DNA of 64,000 bases from an uncultured Lactobacillus sp. (GCF_948948975.1 NZ_CARBVX010000009.1:1-64000); one strand, 5' to 3'; shown: positions 53,713-62,842, counted from the stretch's first letter. The notes: generated by a model from the letters alone, not told the origin. A program made the numbers and translations.

Positions 53713-54603
53713 TTACATATTTCTTAATCTCTTAATTCTATCCGCAGTAGGCGGGTGAGTATCAAAGAGTGAACTTAATCCACGATTATGAAGTGGATTT
53801 TCAATATAGAGCCCAGCACTTGATGGATCTGGATCTTTCATTGGCTCACTATTAGAAATCTTCTCTAAAGCTGAAATTAGGCCTTGTGGATTCCTAGTAA
53901 GTTCTACTGAGCCTGCATCAGCTAGATATTCTCGATTACGAGACAGAGCCATTTGGGCAAGTCCTGCAGCAAGTGGTCCTAAAATTAGGGTAAAAACAAT
54001 TGCTACTACCTTAAAAATTGCTTCTAAAGGACTTGAGTCTCGGTCATCTCGGTCTGAATTGCCGCCCCACCACCAAATGCGAGAGGCAAAGTTAGAAATA
54101 AAAGAAATTACTGCGGCTAGTGCAACTCCAATAGTTGAAACTAAGATATCATAATTTCTAATATGAGAAATTTCGTGGCCTAGAACGCCTTCTAACTCGC
54201 TTCTATTTAATCGTTCTCGTAAGCCAGTTGTAACGGCAACATAGCTATGCTTAGGATCTCGTCCAGTCGCAAAAGCATTCGGGCTTGGATCATCGATAAT
54301 AAAGACTCTTGGCATCGGAACCTGTCCAGCCAGAGCCATATCTTCAACAATGTGCCAAAGTTCTGGATCATCTTCTTCATGAATCTCTCGTCCGTGATTC
54401 ATACTCATCACTAGATTTCCAGGATTTTGAAGAACAATAAAAAGATAAATTAAACTACCAATAAGAGCAATTGCGATTCCGGAAAACGGTTCGCCATTAA
54501 TTAAGTATCCTAACCCACCACCAACAAGAGCTAGAATAATAACGAATATAACAAGCAAAAATGCTGTTTTACGCTTATTGCGTGCTATTTGTTGATAGAG
54601 CAT
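53713..54603 (-). CDS. htpX: membrane zinc metalloprotease HtpX
   Basis: The 296-aa protein has two N-terminal transmembrane helices (about residues 13-60), the zinc-binding LEGVLGHEISHIRNYD (HExxH) with a further Glu in REYLADAGSVELT, and two more hydrophobic segments. HtpX degrades misfolded membrane proteins. It is downstream of lemA in a two-gene operon (8 bp apart), an association common in lactobacilli and streptococci. Confidence 0.95.
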   Translation of the reverse strand: MLYQQIARNKRKTAFLLVIFVIILALVGGGLGYLINGEPFSGIAIALIGSLIYLFIVLQNPGNLVMSMNHGREIHEEDDPELWHIVEDMALAGQVPMPRVFIIDDPSPNAFATGRDPKHSYVAVTTGLRERLNRSELEGVLGHEISHIRNYDILVSTIGVALAAVISFISNFASRIWWWGGNSDRDDRDSSPLEAIFKVVAIVFTLILGPLAAGLAQMALSRNREYLADAGSVELTRNPQGLISALEKISNSEPMKDPDPSSAGLYIENPLHNRGLSSLFDTHPPTADRIKRLRNM

Positions 54604-54611
54604 TAATTAAC

Positions 54612-55169
54612 CTAAAATTTGACTTGAGGAACGGCCTTTTCTTCAGTTGGTGTTTGAAGATAGTCCATTTTCTTAAAGCCATGCATCTTAGCTACTAAGT
54701 TAGATGGGAAAGTTAGTAACTTCTCATTAAACATAGCAACTGTTGAGTTATAAAGTTGACGTGAGTAGGCAATCTTATTTTCAGTATTAGTAAGTTCTTC
54801 TTGGAGTGCTAAGAAGTTTTGATTTGCTTTTAAGTCAGGATAATTTTCAGCTAAAGCAAAAATACTCTTCAACGAATCAGTAATTTGATTAGAAAGTTTA
54901 TTAGCTTCTTCATGATCAGAAGCTGGAAGATTTACTAATTGATTTCTTAATGAAACTACTTTTTCTAAGGTGCCGCTTTCGTGTTTAGCATATCCCTTAA
55001 CTGTTTCAACTAAGTTAGGGATTAAGTCATTGCGACGCTTCAATTGAACATCAATTTGACTCCAAGCTTCATCGGCATGCACCTTAGCCTTTTGTAAGCC
55101 ATTATAGATGCCAATATAAATAGCTACCAATAAAATTAAAATAATGATAATAATCCAGGTTAAACTCAT
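54612..55169 (-). CDS. lemA: LemA family protein
   Basis: The 185-aa protein has an N-terminal transmembrane helix (about residues 5-25) followed by the LemA helical bundle: NGLQKAKVHADEAWSQIDVQLKRRNDLIPNLVETVKGYAKHE near the start and TENKIAYSRQLYNSTVAMFN in the last third. Its function is not known in detail; pairing with htpX suggests a role in membrane protein quality control. The ribosome-binding site lies at about 55178 on the minus strand. Confidence 0.95.
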   Translation of the reverse strand: MSLTWIIIIILILLVAIYIGIYNGLQKAKVHADEAWSQIDVQLKRRNDLIPNLVETVKGYAKHESGTLEKVVSLRNQLVNLPASDHEEANKLSNQITDSLKSIFALAENYPDLKANQNFLALQEELTNTENKIAYSRQLYNSTVAMFNEKLLTFPSNLVAKMHGFKKMDYLQTPTEEKAVPQVKF

Positions 55170-55251
55170 AAACTGAATCCTTTCTATATATCATAAATAT
55201 CAAGGTAAAAATGTTAGGAATATTGTACCAAATAACAGAAAATTAGAACAT

Positions 55252-55278
55252 AAAAAAAGCACAGTTTTGTGCTTTTTT
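55252..55278 (-). terminator. terminator of the anion transporter gene
   Basis: AAAAAAGCAC / GTGCTTTTTT with loop AGTTTT. Confidence 0.85.
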
Positions 55279-55285
55279 ACGATAT

Positions 55286-56392
55286 CTAAATAACAAAGTC
55301 TAAGACTATCCAGCCAAGGATTGTTAAAATAATTAAACCGGCAAATTCGAGAACTGAAAATACCCAGAAGAATTTGCGTTTTGATACTGTTCCGTTTTCA
55401 ACAAAGCTTTTGAAAACAAGCATGTTAGCCATTGATCCGACAAGTGAACCAAATCCTCCAATATTTGAACCTAAGAATAAGGCTTCAGCATAATTAGTAA
55501 ATTTACCAATTAGGATAGTTGAAGGAACATTAGAAATAAATTGGCTTGAAATAATTGAAGTTAGGAAGACAGAATGTTCAGAGAACATGGTCTTTGAAAT
55601 AAGTGTAACGATAAATGGTATTTGCTGGATATCACTAATAAAAATAAAAAAGCATGTAAAAGTTAAGAGTAAAGCATAATCCACATGTAACATAATTGAA
55701 GGATTAATAATAAGAGCCAAAATTACGGCAACAATTGCTGGAACATATGCTGGAACAATATTAAAAACACCAAAGAAGAAGAAAATTGAAACAGCAATAG
55801 TCAAAACCATCGGTCTGACACTAATCCGAATATCTTCTAGAGGTACTGTAGGAATCGGTTTATCTTTAACAAAAAAGATGAATAATAAAACGATAATTAA
55901 ACTGATCAGCAATAATGGAAGTGACCAGCTAAAAAATTTAAGTGGTGAAACGTTATAGCGATTAACTACAAAAATATTGTGAGGATTACCCCATGGAGTA
56001 AAAGCGGCCCCAATATTTGCTCCCATTCCGATTAAAGTGACAGGTAGTATTTCAGGTAAACTGTGTCGTTTAGCAATTGTCAAATACAATGGTATAAGAG
56101 TTAAAACGGTTATATCATTAGTTAAGAACATTGCAGATACAATTGATAAGATTGTAAAAATCGCAGTTAATCTTCTTGTACTTCTAGCACTAGCTGTAAG
56201 CTTATAAGCTAATACATCCAAAACGTGTAAGTAAGAAAAAATTTGGATGATAGTCAGCATCGCTAAAATTGAGTATAGTGTGTGGAAGTTAATATCTTCA
56301 ATCCGTGGTCGGGCGAAGAATAAGCTTATGATCGTTATGACAACCGTAATTTGTAAAATACGGTCTTTAGCAATATTTTTGATGACGGTCAT
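55286..56392 (-). CDS. SLC13/ArsB-NhaD-like anion transporter
   Basis: The 368-aa protein has about ten hydrophobic segments, with MFLTNDITVLTLIPLYLTIAKRH and GANIGAAFTPWGNPHNIFVVNRY in the first half and FISNVPSTILIGKF plus GSNIGGFGSLVGSMANMLVFK in the second. These repeated NxP-type hairpins are characteristic of the ion transporter (IT) superfamily, whose members carry citrate, C4-dicarboxylates, arsenite or sodium. The substrate is unknown. It is monocistronic, opposite the iron-sulfur-type gene. Confidence 0.82.
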   Translation of the reverse strand: MTVIKNIAKDRILQITVVITIISLFFARPRIEDINFHTLYSILAMLTIIQIFSYLHVLDVLAYKLTASARSTRRLTAIFTILSIVSAMFLTNDITVLTLIPLYLTIAKRHSLPEILPVTLIGMGANIGAAFTPWGNPHNIFVVNRYNVSPLKFFSWSLPLLLISLIIVLLFIFFVKDKPIPTVPLEDIRISVRPMVLTIAVSIFFFFGVFNIVPAYVPAIVAVILALIINPSIMLHVDYALLLTFTCFFIFISDIQQIPFIVTLISKTMFSEHSVFLTSIISSQFISNVPSTILIGKFTNYAEALFLGSNIGGFGSLVGSMANMLVFKSFVENGTVSKRKFFWVFSVLEFAGLIILTILGWIVLDFVI

Positions 56393-56567
56393 TAATGTCC
56401 CCTCTTAAAATTAAATCAACACTACTATTTTGAACTCTTTAGCGTAAGTTCGCAACGCTTTTTTCAGATTATACTTTCCTATTAATAGCAAGTTGAGCAT
56501 TTTATTAGGAAATGAAGAAAGAAAGCTGCTATATTTAAGTTAGTAAATAACATAGGAGGAATAGACT

Positions 56568-56978
56568 ATGCTTGATGCAAAAAATATTGAACTAAAAATA
56601 AAAGATGGTGCTAAAGAAGCTTTAGAAAAGAAGATTAAACCAGGCCAAGTTGTCTTATTAGCCTTAAATGATGGCTCAAATGGCTACTCTAAATTGGGCG
56701 GAACTTGTACAATTGGCGCTAATTTTCAGCTTGTTTTATTAGATCATAAGGATCCTGACTTTTCTATTAAAGTTAAAAATAATATGGATTTAGACATGTA
56801 TACATCTGATAAAGAATTAGCATTTTTGGATGATGGATTAGTTCTTAACGCACGTAATGCTGTCTTATCTCTATCTTCAAATGAAGGGATTATTGATGGC
56901 GGAGTTACAATTTCTGAATTTAAAGGAGAAAAATTGTCTGCAGATGAGATGAAAAAATTAGGTGGAAAAATCTGCTAG
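56568..56978 (+). CDS. HesB/IscA-like iron-sulfur cluster assembly family protein
   Basis: The 136-aa protein contains KLGGTCTIGANFQLVLLDHKDPDF and ends with GGKIC, resembling the HesB-like (iron-sulfur biosynthesis) proteins annotated in lactobacilli. Only Cys in GTCT and at the C-terminus are seen, fewer than in genuine IscA (three), so a metal role is uncertain. The ribosome-binding site AGGAGGAATAG precedes ATG 56568. Confidence 0.75.
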   Translation: MLDAKNIELKIKDGAKEALEKKIKPGQVVLLALNDGSNGYSKLGGTCTIGANFQLVLLDHKDPDFSIKVKNNMDLDMYTSDKELAFLDDGLVLNARNAVLSLSSNEGIIDGGVTISEFKGEKLSADEMKKLGGKIC

Positions 56979-57056
56979 GTATTGAAGTGACGTGCTTCTT
57001 CGTGGTATGATAATAAAAGATTTTCGAAAATTTTATTTGAGAGGAAGTATAGATCT

Positions 57057-57197
57057 ATGCGTAAAGGTGAAAACTACAACACAGGTGTTACACCAAACTT
57101 AAGACCTAAGAACAAGAAGAATTCTAAGGCTCGTGTTAAGAGAGCTGCTGAAGTAGTTGCTTTCTTAAACAAAGCTGCTAAAGACGAAAACAAGTAA
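57057..57197 (+). CDS. small basic protein, unknown function (46 aa)
   Basis: A 46-codon frame opens MRKGENYNTGVTPNLRPKNK and continues KKNSKARVKRAAEVVAFL, ending KAAKDENK; it is Lys/Arg/Asn-rich with an amphipathic helix in the second half. A good ribosome-binding site (GAGAGGAAG) and a strong terminator frame it, and its codon use is that of well-expressed genes. I do not recognise a named family. Confidence 0.8.
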   Translation: MRKGENYNTGVTPNLRPKNKKNSKARVKRAAEVVAFLNKAAKDENK

Positions 57198-57215
57198 TTA
57201 AATTTACTGTTCAAT

Positions 57216-57253
57216 AAAGGGAGAGACGCTGTTTAGCGTCTCTCCTTTTTTTG
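57216..57253 (+). terminator. terminator after the 46-aa protein gene
   Basis: GAGAGACGCT / AGCGTCTCTC, loop GTTT, with a run of T. Confidence 0.92.
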
Positions 57254-57373
57254 TATCAAAAGTTATATAAATATAAATTAATATAATAACATTTTGTTGT
57301 GTTTGAAATTATATTACTATATAAATTGCCTTATAGAGGACAAAGTAATAAAGCATAGGATATAAATTTTAAA

Positions 57374-58234
57374 ATGAATAACATTTCGATAAAAGGACTA
57401 GAATTAAAAGCAATTTTCGCCCTTATTTTGCCGTCTCTTTTTTTAGGAGTAGCAGATAATTTTTTAGATAATATTTTTTGGGGAGTTGCGATGCTTCTAG
57501 TATTAGGTGCACTTGTTGGCCTAATTCTGCCAAATATTGTTAGTACGTGGCTTATTTTAATTTTAACGGCATTGGGAATTAGTGGCTTAACCCTTGGCTA
57601 TGTGAGATTAGATATTTATGCCAAGGTAATATTATTACTTTCGTTTCCAATAGAAGCCTATCTAGCGAGTCAGTTGCGAGAATGTATTTTTAGGTGGAGT
57701 ATCTATAAGAAAAATGAGGCTAGTGTTTATCGCTATATTACCCACTACGATCAAAATGTAAAACTGCAAACGACCTATAACGCACAGAAGCTATACCAGA
57801 AGATAAGCAGAATTTTAAGAGAGAAAAATTATTTACCTTTGTGGGATGACTTTACCATCATCAAATGGGAGCATGATCAACAGTTTGCTCAGTTCAATTT
57901 AGAAGAACACAGTCAGATTTTGAAACAGATAGCTAAAGTGCTTAAAAAGAGCAGATTAGTTGATGAGAATTTATATTACCTGGGAAATGGTGAATTTTTA
58001 ATTATTTCTAATACAATTGCACCTGGAACTTTGATGGTTTTGAATGATGAATTAAAAGCAGAACTTCGAGCTTTAAAATATGAAGACTATCACCCAGCAT
58101 TTAAAATGGCTACTCAGCATATTGTTGAAGAAGATTTGAGATTATACCCAGATCTTGATGCAATTCTTAAACATTTAAAACGAAAGCTTGAAACAGATTT
58201 AGTTGTTGAATATTTAAAGGGAGTCGAATCATGA
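57374..58234 (+). CDS. membrane protein with degenerate GGDEF-like domain
   Basis: The 286-aa protein has about four N-terminal hydrophobic segments (to residue 105) and a cytoplasmic domain in which YYLGNGEFLIIS (GNGEF at about 204-208) lines up with the GGDEF signature of diguanylate cyclases; KWEHDQQFAQFN and LKQIAKVLKKS agree with the fold before it. Loss of the second Gly and Asp means it is not expected to make c-di-GMP. It heads a four-gene operon with a GT2 synthase and GH8 hydrolase, so a scaffold or receptor role in polysaccharide export is suggested. The stop overlaps the next start (ATGA). Confidence 0.7.
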   Translation: MNNISIKGLELKAIFALILPSLFLGVADNFLDNIFWGVAMLLVLGALVGLILPNIVSTWLILILTALGISGLTLGYVRLDIYAKVILLLSFPIEAYLASQLRECIFRWSIYKKNEASVYRYITHYDQNVKLQTTYNAQKLYQKISRILREKNYLPLWDDFTIIKWEHDQQFAQFNLEEHSQILKQIAKVLKKSRLVDENLYYLGNGEFLIISNTIAPGTLMVLNDELKAELRALKYEDYHPAFKMATQHIVEEDLRLYPDLDAILKHLKRKLETDLVVEYLKGVES

Positions 58235-58377
58235 TAGACGTTTTCTTTATGTTGGCGATTTTAGTTACATTAATATTTTTAATTGCATTTTTTGCTATGA
58301 TTCGTAGTCTTTGGACTATTTATCATCAAACGGAATATACAGTCCTTCATTTAGGAAAGCATCATCATGTTAAATGA
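58231..58377 (+). CDS. small single-pass membrane protein in polysaccharide operon (48 aa)
   Basis: A 48-codon frame reads MIDVFFMLAILVTLIFLIAF at its start, a transmembrane helix of about 25 residues, then a short polar tail with HLGKHHHVK. It overlaps the preceding stop by 4 bp (ATGA) and the synthase start by 11 bp, so it is translationally coupled to both. It resembles small accessory subunits of synthase-dependent polysaccharide systems in position and topology, not in any recognised sequence. Confidence 0.75.
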   Translation: MIDVFFMLAILVTLIFLIAFFAMIRSLWTIYHQTEYTVLHLGKHHHVK

Positions 58378-59674
58378 TTTTTTAGTATTTTCAACCTTAG
58401 TATCTATTTGGTTTTCTCTTTTAGCATCATTAATAACTATTTATGGCGCAATTCGTTTTTGGATTAGATATAGTAAAAAAATTGTTTCTATTACTCCGTT
58501 AAAACGCTACCCTACAATTACGATTGTAGTACCGGCGCATAATGAAGAGCTTGTAATTGCTAAAACGACGAAAGGAATCCTTGATTTAAACTATCCTGTT
58601 TCAAAAATAGAAATACTTTTATATGCGGATAACTGCCAAGATAAGACAGCTTCTGAGATGCGCAAGGCAGCCGGTAGGCCTGAATATAAGTATCGAAATG
58701 TACAGATTATTGAAAGACAGGGTTCTGGAGGAAAAGCCGGGGTTTTGAATGATGCCCTAGAAATAGCGCAGGGAGAATATATCTGTGTTTATGATGCAGA
58801 TGCATTACCAGAACAGAATGCCCTATATTTCTTAGTTAAAAAAGTTTTAGAGAAACCAAGTCGCTACATGGCTACTTTTGGAAGAAATAAAACACGCAAT
58901 GCAAAACAAAACTTTTTAACTAGATGTATCAATCAAGAAGTAATTGTTTCTCAGCGTATTCAACACGTTGGAGTCTGGAATTTATTTAAAATTGGACGAA
59001 TTCCAGGAACAAATTTCATTATTAATACCGAGTATGTAAGAAGTATTGGTGGCTGGCAACAGGGGGCGTTAACTGAAGATACAGAAATTTCTTTTCGGAT
59101 TATGGAAGATGGTTATTTGATTGCTTTAGCTTATAATTCAGAAGCATTTGAACAGGAGCCTGAGCACTTACATGATTATTATTATCAACGATTGCGTTGG
59201 GCAAAAGGAAACTATCAAGTTGTAATAAATAATTTTAAGCATTTATTTGATAGGAGTAATTGGCGGGTTAAATTAGAAACGTTTTATTTAACCTGTATTT
59301 TCTTTTGGTTTAATTTAGCGGTTGTCCTCTCCGATATTATCTTCTTCGTAGATTTAGGATGTGTAGTAGCAAGATTCTTCAATCCTAAGATACCAATTAT
59401 TTTCGCAATGGATTCCAACCTCTTACTGATGCAACTTTTATTAATTAATTGGTTACTGATGATTCTTTTATATGTAGCTCAAATTAATCTGGCTTTAGCT
59501 ACACAGTATGGACAAGCCACTAGTGATCAAATTTGGTTAGCATTAGGATCGTACTTTACCTATTCACAATTGTTTATTGCTATTTCTATCCAAGCAGTTT
59601 GTTCAGTTATCGGAGATAAAATTTTTAAGCGCGATGGGAATAAATGGGTAAAAACAAAAAGATTTGCAGATTAG
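58367..59674 (+). CDS. membrane glycosyltransferase family 2 (polysaccharide synthase)
   Basis: The 435-aa protein has an N-terminal transmembrane helix, a GT-A domain with VVPAHNEELVI, GKAGVLNDALEIAQGEYICVYDADALPE (DxD), GGWQQGALTEDTEISFRI (TED) and YYQRLRWAKGNYQV (QRxRW), then three to four C-terminal helices. These are the BcsA/IcaA-type processive synthase motifs. It probably polymerises and extrudes a beta-linked hexose or hexosamine polymer. No PilZ domain is present. It belongs to the operon with the GGDEF-like and GH8 proteins. Confidence 0.9.
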   Translation: MLNDFLVFSTLVSIWFSLLASLITIYGAIRFWIRYSKKIVSITPLKRYPTITIVVPAHNEELVIAKTTKGILDLNYPVSKIEILLYADNCQDKTASEMRKAAGRPEYKYRNVQIIERQGSGGKAGVLNDALEIAQGEYICVYDADALPEQNALYFLVKKVLEKPSRYMATFGRNKTRNAKQNFLTRCINQEVIVSQRIQHVGVWNLFKIGRIPGTNFIINTEYVRSIGGWQQGALTEDTEISFRIMEDGYLIALAYNSEAFEQEPEHLHDYYYQRLRWAKGNYQVVINNFKHLFDRSNWRVKLETFYLTCIFFWFNLAVVLSDIIFFVDLGCVVARFFNPKIPIIFAMDSNLLLMQLLLINWLLMILLYVAQINLALATQYGQATSDQIWLALGSYFTYSQLFIAISIQAVCSVIGDKIFKRDGNKWVKTKRFAD

Positions 59675-59683
59675 AGATAGGGC

Positions 59684-60808
59684 ATGAGAGTTAAAAATTT
59701 AATCTTGATTTTAGGTGTGATAGTAGCTTATTTAGGAATTATTGGATATGTAAGGATGAGCAATGATCGCACGATAGAAAAAAGATATTATCAAGTTTGG
59801 CGAGAAGACTATATAAAAAATCAAAGTGAAAGTGAGCAATATGTCAACGCAGCGGGGAAAAATAAGACACCTTTCGTTTTGTCTGAAGCACAAGGATATG
59901 GAATGTTATTAGCTGTGAAGGCTGGACAAAAGCACTTAGGAAGCCAAACTGATTTTCAAAAATTTGATAATTATTATTTAAAGCATCGATTGTCTAATTC
60001 AAACTTAATGAGCTGGAGACAAGAAAATAAGAGGGGAAGTTTACATGATAATCCAGTGAGTGCAAGTGACGGTGACATGATGATTGCACAAGCGTTGCTT
60101 GAAGCCGATAAAGTTTGGCCAGGACATGGATATAAAGCTCAAGCACTTAAACTAATTAGTGATATCAAAAAGTTAGAAAGCAATCGTTTGGCTAAAATAA
60201 TTATTGTAGGAAATTGGGCAAGTAAGAAATCCCATTTTTATAATGTAATGAGGACGTCTGATGTAATGCCACAAGCATTTGAAGAATTTTATCAAGCGAC
60301 TGGAGATCGGAGTTGGTTAAAAATAAAATCACAAATGCTGACTTATTTACAAGAACTTAGTAGCCAACATAAAACAGGACTGATTCCAGATTTTGCCTGG
60401 ATTTCCAAGCAGAAACAGGCATCTCCTGTTAAGCTTAATGATGTAGCAACCAAAGATGATGGTAATTATAGCGCTAATGCCTGCCGAATTCCGATGCTTT
60501 TAGCAGAAAGTAGTGATAAAGAAGCAAATGATATCGTAAAGAAAATGCTGAGTTTCTTTAAACAAAAAGAAGAAATATCAAGTGGGTTTACCTTGACAGG
60601 GAAACCACTATATCAGTATGAATCTGCGAGTTTTAGTGCACTGATCTTTGTAGCTGCAAGTAAGTATCAAAATGAAGGATATGATACTTTGGTAGAACGT
60701 GAAAAATATATTTTTTCAAAACCACTTCCTGCTAATAATTACTATGATGCAACGTTAATTGTTTTGGCTGCTTTAAATACAAATGAGTTGACGGGATTAG
60801 AGAAATAG
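59684..60808 (+). CDS. glycoside hydrolase family 8 (BcsZ/PssZ-like)
   Basis: The 374-aa protein has an N-terminal membrane anchor (about residues 5-22) and the GH8 (alpha/alpha)6 domain. FVLSEAQGYGMLLAVKAGQ has the general-acid Glu, PVSASDGDMMIAQALLEAD the Asp motif, and DVMPQAFEEFYQ and NYSANACRIPML further conserved parts. GH8 enzymes cut beta-1,4-glucans or related polymers and accompany cellulose-type synthases as BcsZ does, or PssZ in Listeria. Located outside the membrane, it may trim the nascent polymer. It lies 9 bp after the synthase. Confidence 0.88.
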   Translation: MRVKNLILILGVIVAYLGIIGYVRMSNDRTIEKRYYQVWREDYIKNQSESEQYVNAAGKNKTPFVLSEAQGYGMLLAVKAGQKHLGSQTDFQKFDNYYLKHRLSNSNLMSWRQENKRGSLHDNPVSASDGDMMIAQALLEADKVWPGHGYKAQALKLISDIKKLESNRLAKIIIVGNWASKKSHFYNVMRTSDVMPQAFEEFYQATGDRSWLKIKSQMLTYLQELSSQHKTGLIPDFAWISKQKQASPVKLNDVATKDDGNYSANACRIPMLLAESSDKEANDIVKKMLSFFKQKEEISSGFTLTGKPLYQYESASFSALIFVAASKYQNEGYDTLVEREKYIFSKPLPANNYYDATLIVLAALNTNELTGLEK

Positions 60809-60845
60809 AGAAAGATTAAAGTGTTAAATCTTTCTCTATTTTTTA
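60806..60845 (+). terminator. terminator of the polysaccharide operon
   Basis: TAGAGAAAGATT / AATCTTTCTCTA with a 9-base loop and T tail, starting at the stop codon of the GH8 gene. Confidence 0.9.
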
Positions 60846-60922
60846 TTTGCAAGAGTAGAGGAGTTTTGCTATGATAGTAAAAATTTTAGACATTTTTATA
60901 TTTCTGAAAGGGGTAAGTTTTT

Positions 60923-61567
60923 ATGGGATTAAATGCGTATATTCAAGGTTTTAATAGTTTAGAGTCGATTGACCGTGCACCAGGATATTTTAAATATCAA
61001 CACCATTCTGTAGCTGATCATAGTTTTAGAACAGCCGAACTTGCTCAAATGATGGGAGATATCGAGGAAGTTATCGGTAAGCAAAAGGTAAATTGGAAAG
61101 CTCTTTATGAAAAGAGTCTTAACCATGATTACACTGAGCGTTTTATTGGTGATATCAAGACGCCAGTTAAGTATGCAACTCCGCAATTACGTAAAATGAT
61201 TGGGGATGTTGAAGAAACCATGACTGCTAAATTTATTAAAGATGAAATTCCAAAAGAATTTCAAAAAATTTATACAAAGCGCCTATCTGAAGGAAAAGAT
61301 GATACTTTAGAAGGTAAGATTCTATCTATTTGTGATAAGTTAGATTTACTTTATGAAGCTTATGGTGAAATTGAATTAGGAAATCCAAATCCTGTGTTCA
61401 TGCAGATGTTTAAAGAAAGTCTTGAAACTATTAAGAAATTTGATGATTTAACTTGTGTTCAATACTTTATCAAGAAAATTTTGCCAGATTTATTTAAAGG
61501 CGATTTTGCTGGTAAAGATAAAATGCAAAGAATTGCATTTAGTATTTTGTTAATGGGGGAAGAATAG
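60923..61567 (+). CDS. HD-domain phosphohydrolase, YfbR/5'-nucleotidase-like
   Basis: The 214-aa protein has YQHHSVADHSFRTAELAQ with the first metal His, LNHDYTERFIGDIKTPVKY with the HD pair, and CDKLDLLYEAYGE with the last Asp. The pattern fits the HD_3/YfbR-type family of 5'-deoxynucleotidases and related phosphohydrolases. The next gene, an HNH protein, starts 1 bp after its stop, so the two are transcribed together. A ribosome-binding site (GAAAGGGG) precedes ATG 60923. Confidence 0.83.
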   Translation: MGLNAYIQGFNSLESIDRAPGYFKYQHHSVADHSFRTAELAQMMGDIEEVIGKQKVNWKALYEKSLNHDYTERFIGDIKTPVKYATPQLRKMIGDVEETMTAKFIKDEIPKEFQKIYTKRLSEGKDDTLEGKILSICDKLDLLYEAYGEIELGNPNPVFMQMFKESLETIKKFDDLTCVQYFIKKILPDLFKGDFAGKDKMQRIAFSILLMGEE

Positions 61568-61568
61568 G

Positions 61569-62498
61569 TTGAAATTACAGTGTGCATCCTGTGGTTTACG
61601 ACTTGATAGTCTTCATTTTAAGCAAAAAGGGTTGATGAATCCTAAGTTAACAAGTATTTGTGATATTTGTTTAACAAGAAATTTGGATGCAAAGAACTAT
61701 GAAAATCCGGTAATTGAAAGTATTTCCCAGGTAATGCTTTATGGATTTCTAGGAAAGAAGAATAATGGTCAGATTAAGCCGGATTCTTTAAATCAATATC
61801 TTGTAAACAATAGTAATAGACGCCAGTATGAGTCGTTTATTCAAGATTATGATGGCAATGAAGTTGCCCTGCAACAAATTTCACGTCGTGAGTTTAATTT
61901 AGCAATTATTAAGAGTGAAGATAAGGAAATAGACTACGTTCCTGAGAATAATGTTGATTTTGCAGTAAATATGAAGAATATGGAAATTGAAGTTGATTTT
62001 TCTTTAAATGAAGTTGACTTTGTGGATCGGGAACGAATTCGGCATAAGTATAGTTATCGCTGCCAGTATTGTGGCCGACGTGGAACGAGTGTGGATCACA
62101 AAGATCCCGTTTCTTTATCGCATGATAATTCTTTGGATAATTTGATTTTATCGTGTAGTGAATGCAATAAGATTAAATCAAACATGCCATATCAATTATT
62201 TGTTAAACTGAACGATCAATTAACTATCGTAAATAAAAAGTTAGTTAAGTATGAGGATGCTTTGGCTAATTTGAAAAAAGAGTTTCAAGCTGCTAAAAGA
62301 GACTTGGCTGGCAAGGTTCATTTAAAGGGGATTGTAAATGATCCAGAATTAAATGCAATCCGGAAGCAAAACAAAAAATTGCAGGACGCGATTGATAGTT
62401 TGCAAAGTGACTATGATGCCTTGCGTAATGAACGTAAAACATACTTTGATATTGGTTGGAAATTAGAAAAGGAACGAGAAAATAGCGAAATTATTTAA
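61569..62498 (+). CDS. HNH endonuclease-domain protein with coiled-coil tail
   Basis: The 309-aa protein has an N-terminal CASCGLRLDSLHF and CDICL pair (probable zinc knuckle, residues 4-35), a middle region, an HNH domain with YRCQYCGRRGTSVDHKDPVS and ILSCSECNKIKSN, and a C-terminal coiled coil rich in Lys/Glu (about 220-305, LKKEFQAAKRDL and LQSDYDALRNERKTYF). The start is TTG 61569, one base after the previous stop, with GGGGGAAG as the ribosome-binding site. Its role is unknown: nuclease, repair or defence. Pairing with an HD phosphohydrolase is worth noting. Confidence 0.8.
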   Translation: MKLQCASCGLRLDSLHFKQKGLMNPKLTSICDICLTRNLDAKNYENPVIESISQVMLYGFLGKKNNGQIKPDSLNQYLVNNSNRRQYESFIQDYDGNEVALQQISRREFNLAIIKSEDKEIDYVPENNVDFAVNMKNMEIEVDFSLNEVDFVDRERIRHKYSYRCQYCGRRGTSVDHKDPVSLSHDNSLDNLILSCSECNKIKSNMPYQLFVKLNDQLTIVNKKLVKYEDALANLKKEFQAAKRDLAGKVHLKGIVNDPELNAIRKQNKKLQDAIDSLQSDYDALRNERKTYFDIGWKLEKERENSEII

Positions 62499-62511
62499 CT
62501 GTGATAAATAC

Positions 62512-62550
62512 AAAAGACTAGTATTCGATTCAGTGAATACTAGCCTTTTG
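62512..62550. terminator. terminator after the HNH gene
   Basis: AAAAGACTAGTATTC / GAATACTAGCCTTTT (one mismatch), loop of 8 bases; A-rich and T-rich flanks allow function in both directions. Confidence 0.82.
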
Positions 62551-62575
62551 GGTGATTAGCATGGTTTTTGAGAAC

Positions 62576-62842
62576 TTAATTAGTACTGTTAAGTTTGCGA
62601 TATCCAAAGTAAAATTGAAGGCAAGCTAAAACTACGTTAAGCCAATTTATCCATAAGAAACAATCAGCTAATCCGCCGGAGTGAGCGCCAGTACCGTAGT
62701 AAACCCAAAAACCAATAATCACTGCTGCTACATTAATCCAGGCAAAGGATTTTTGATATGATTGTTTGTTTAAGACGAACCACATCCAAATAACATTTAT
62801 AATAAACCAAATTACTAAAACCCAAAATACAAAATCGAACAT
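62576..62842 (-). CDS. small integral membrane protein (88 aa)
   Basis: The 88-aa protein has three hydrophobic segments (FVFWVLVIWFIINVIWMWFVL; AWINVAAVIIGFWVYYG; FLWINWLNVVLACLQFYFGY) and very high Trp content. I do not recognise a characterised family. It is monocistronic, with a ribosome-binding site (AAAGGAAAA) upstream of ATG 62842. Confidence 0.75.
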   Translation of the reverse strand: MFDFVFWVLVIWFIINVIWMWFVLNKQSYQKSFAWINVAAVIIGFWVYYGTGAHSGGLADCFLWINWLNVVLACLQFYFGYRKLNSTN

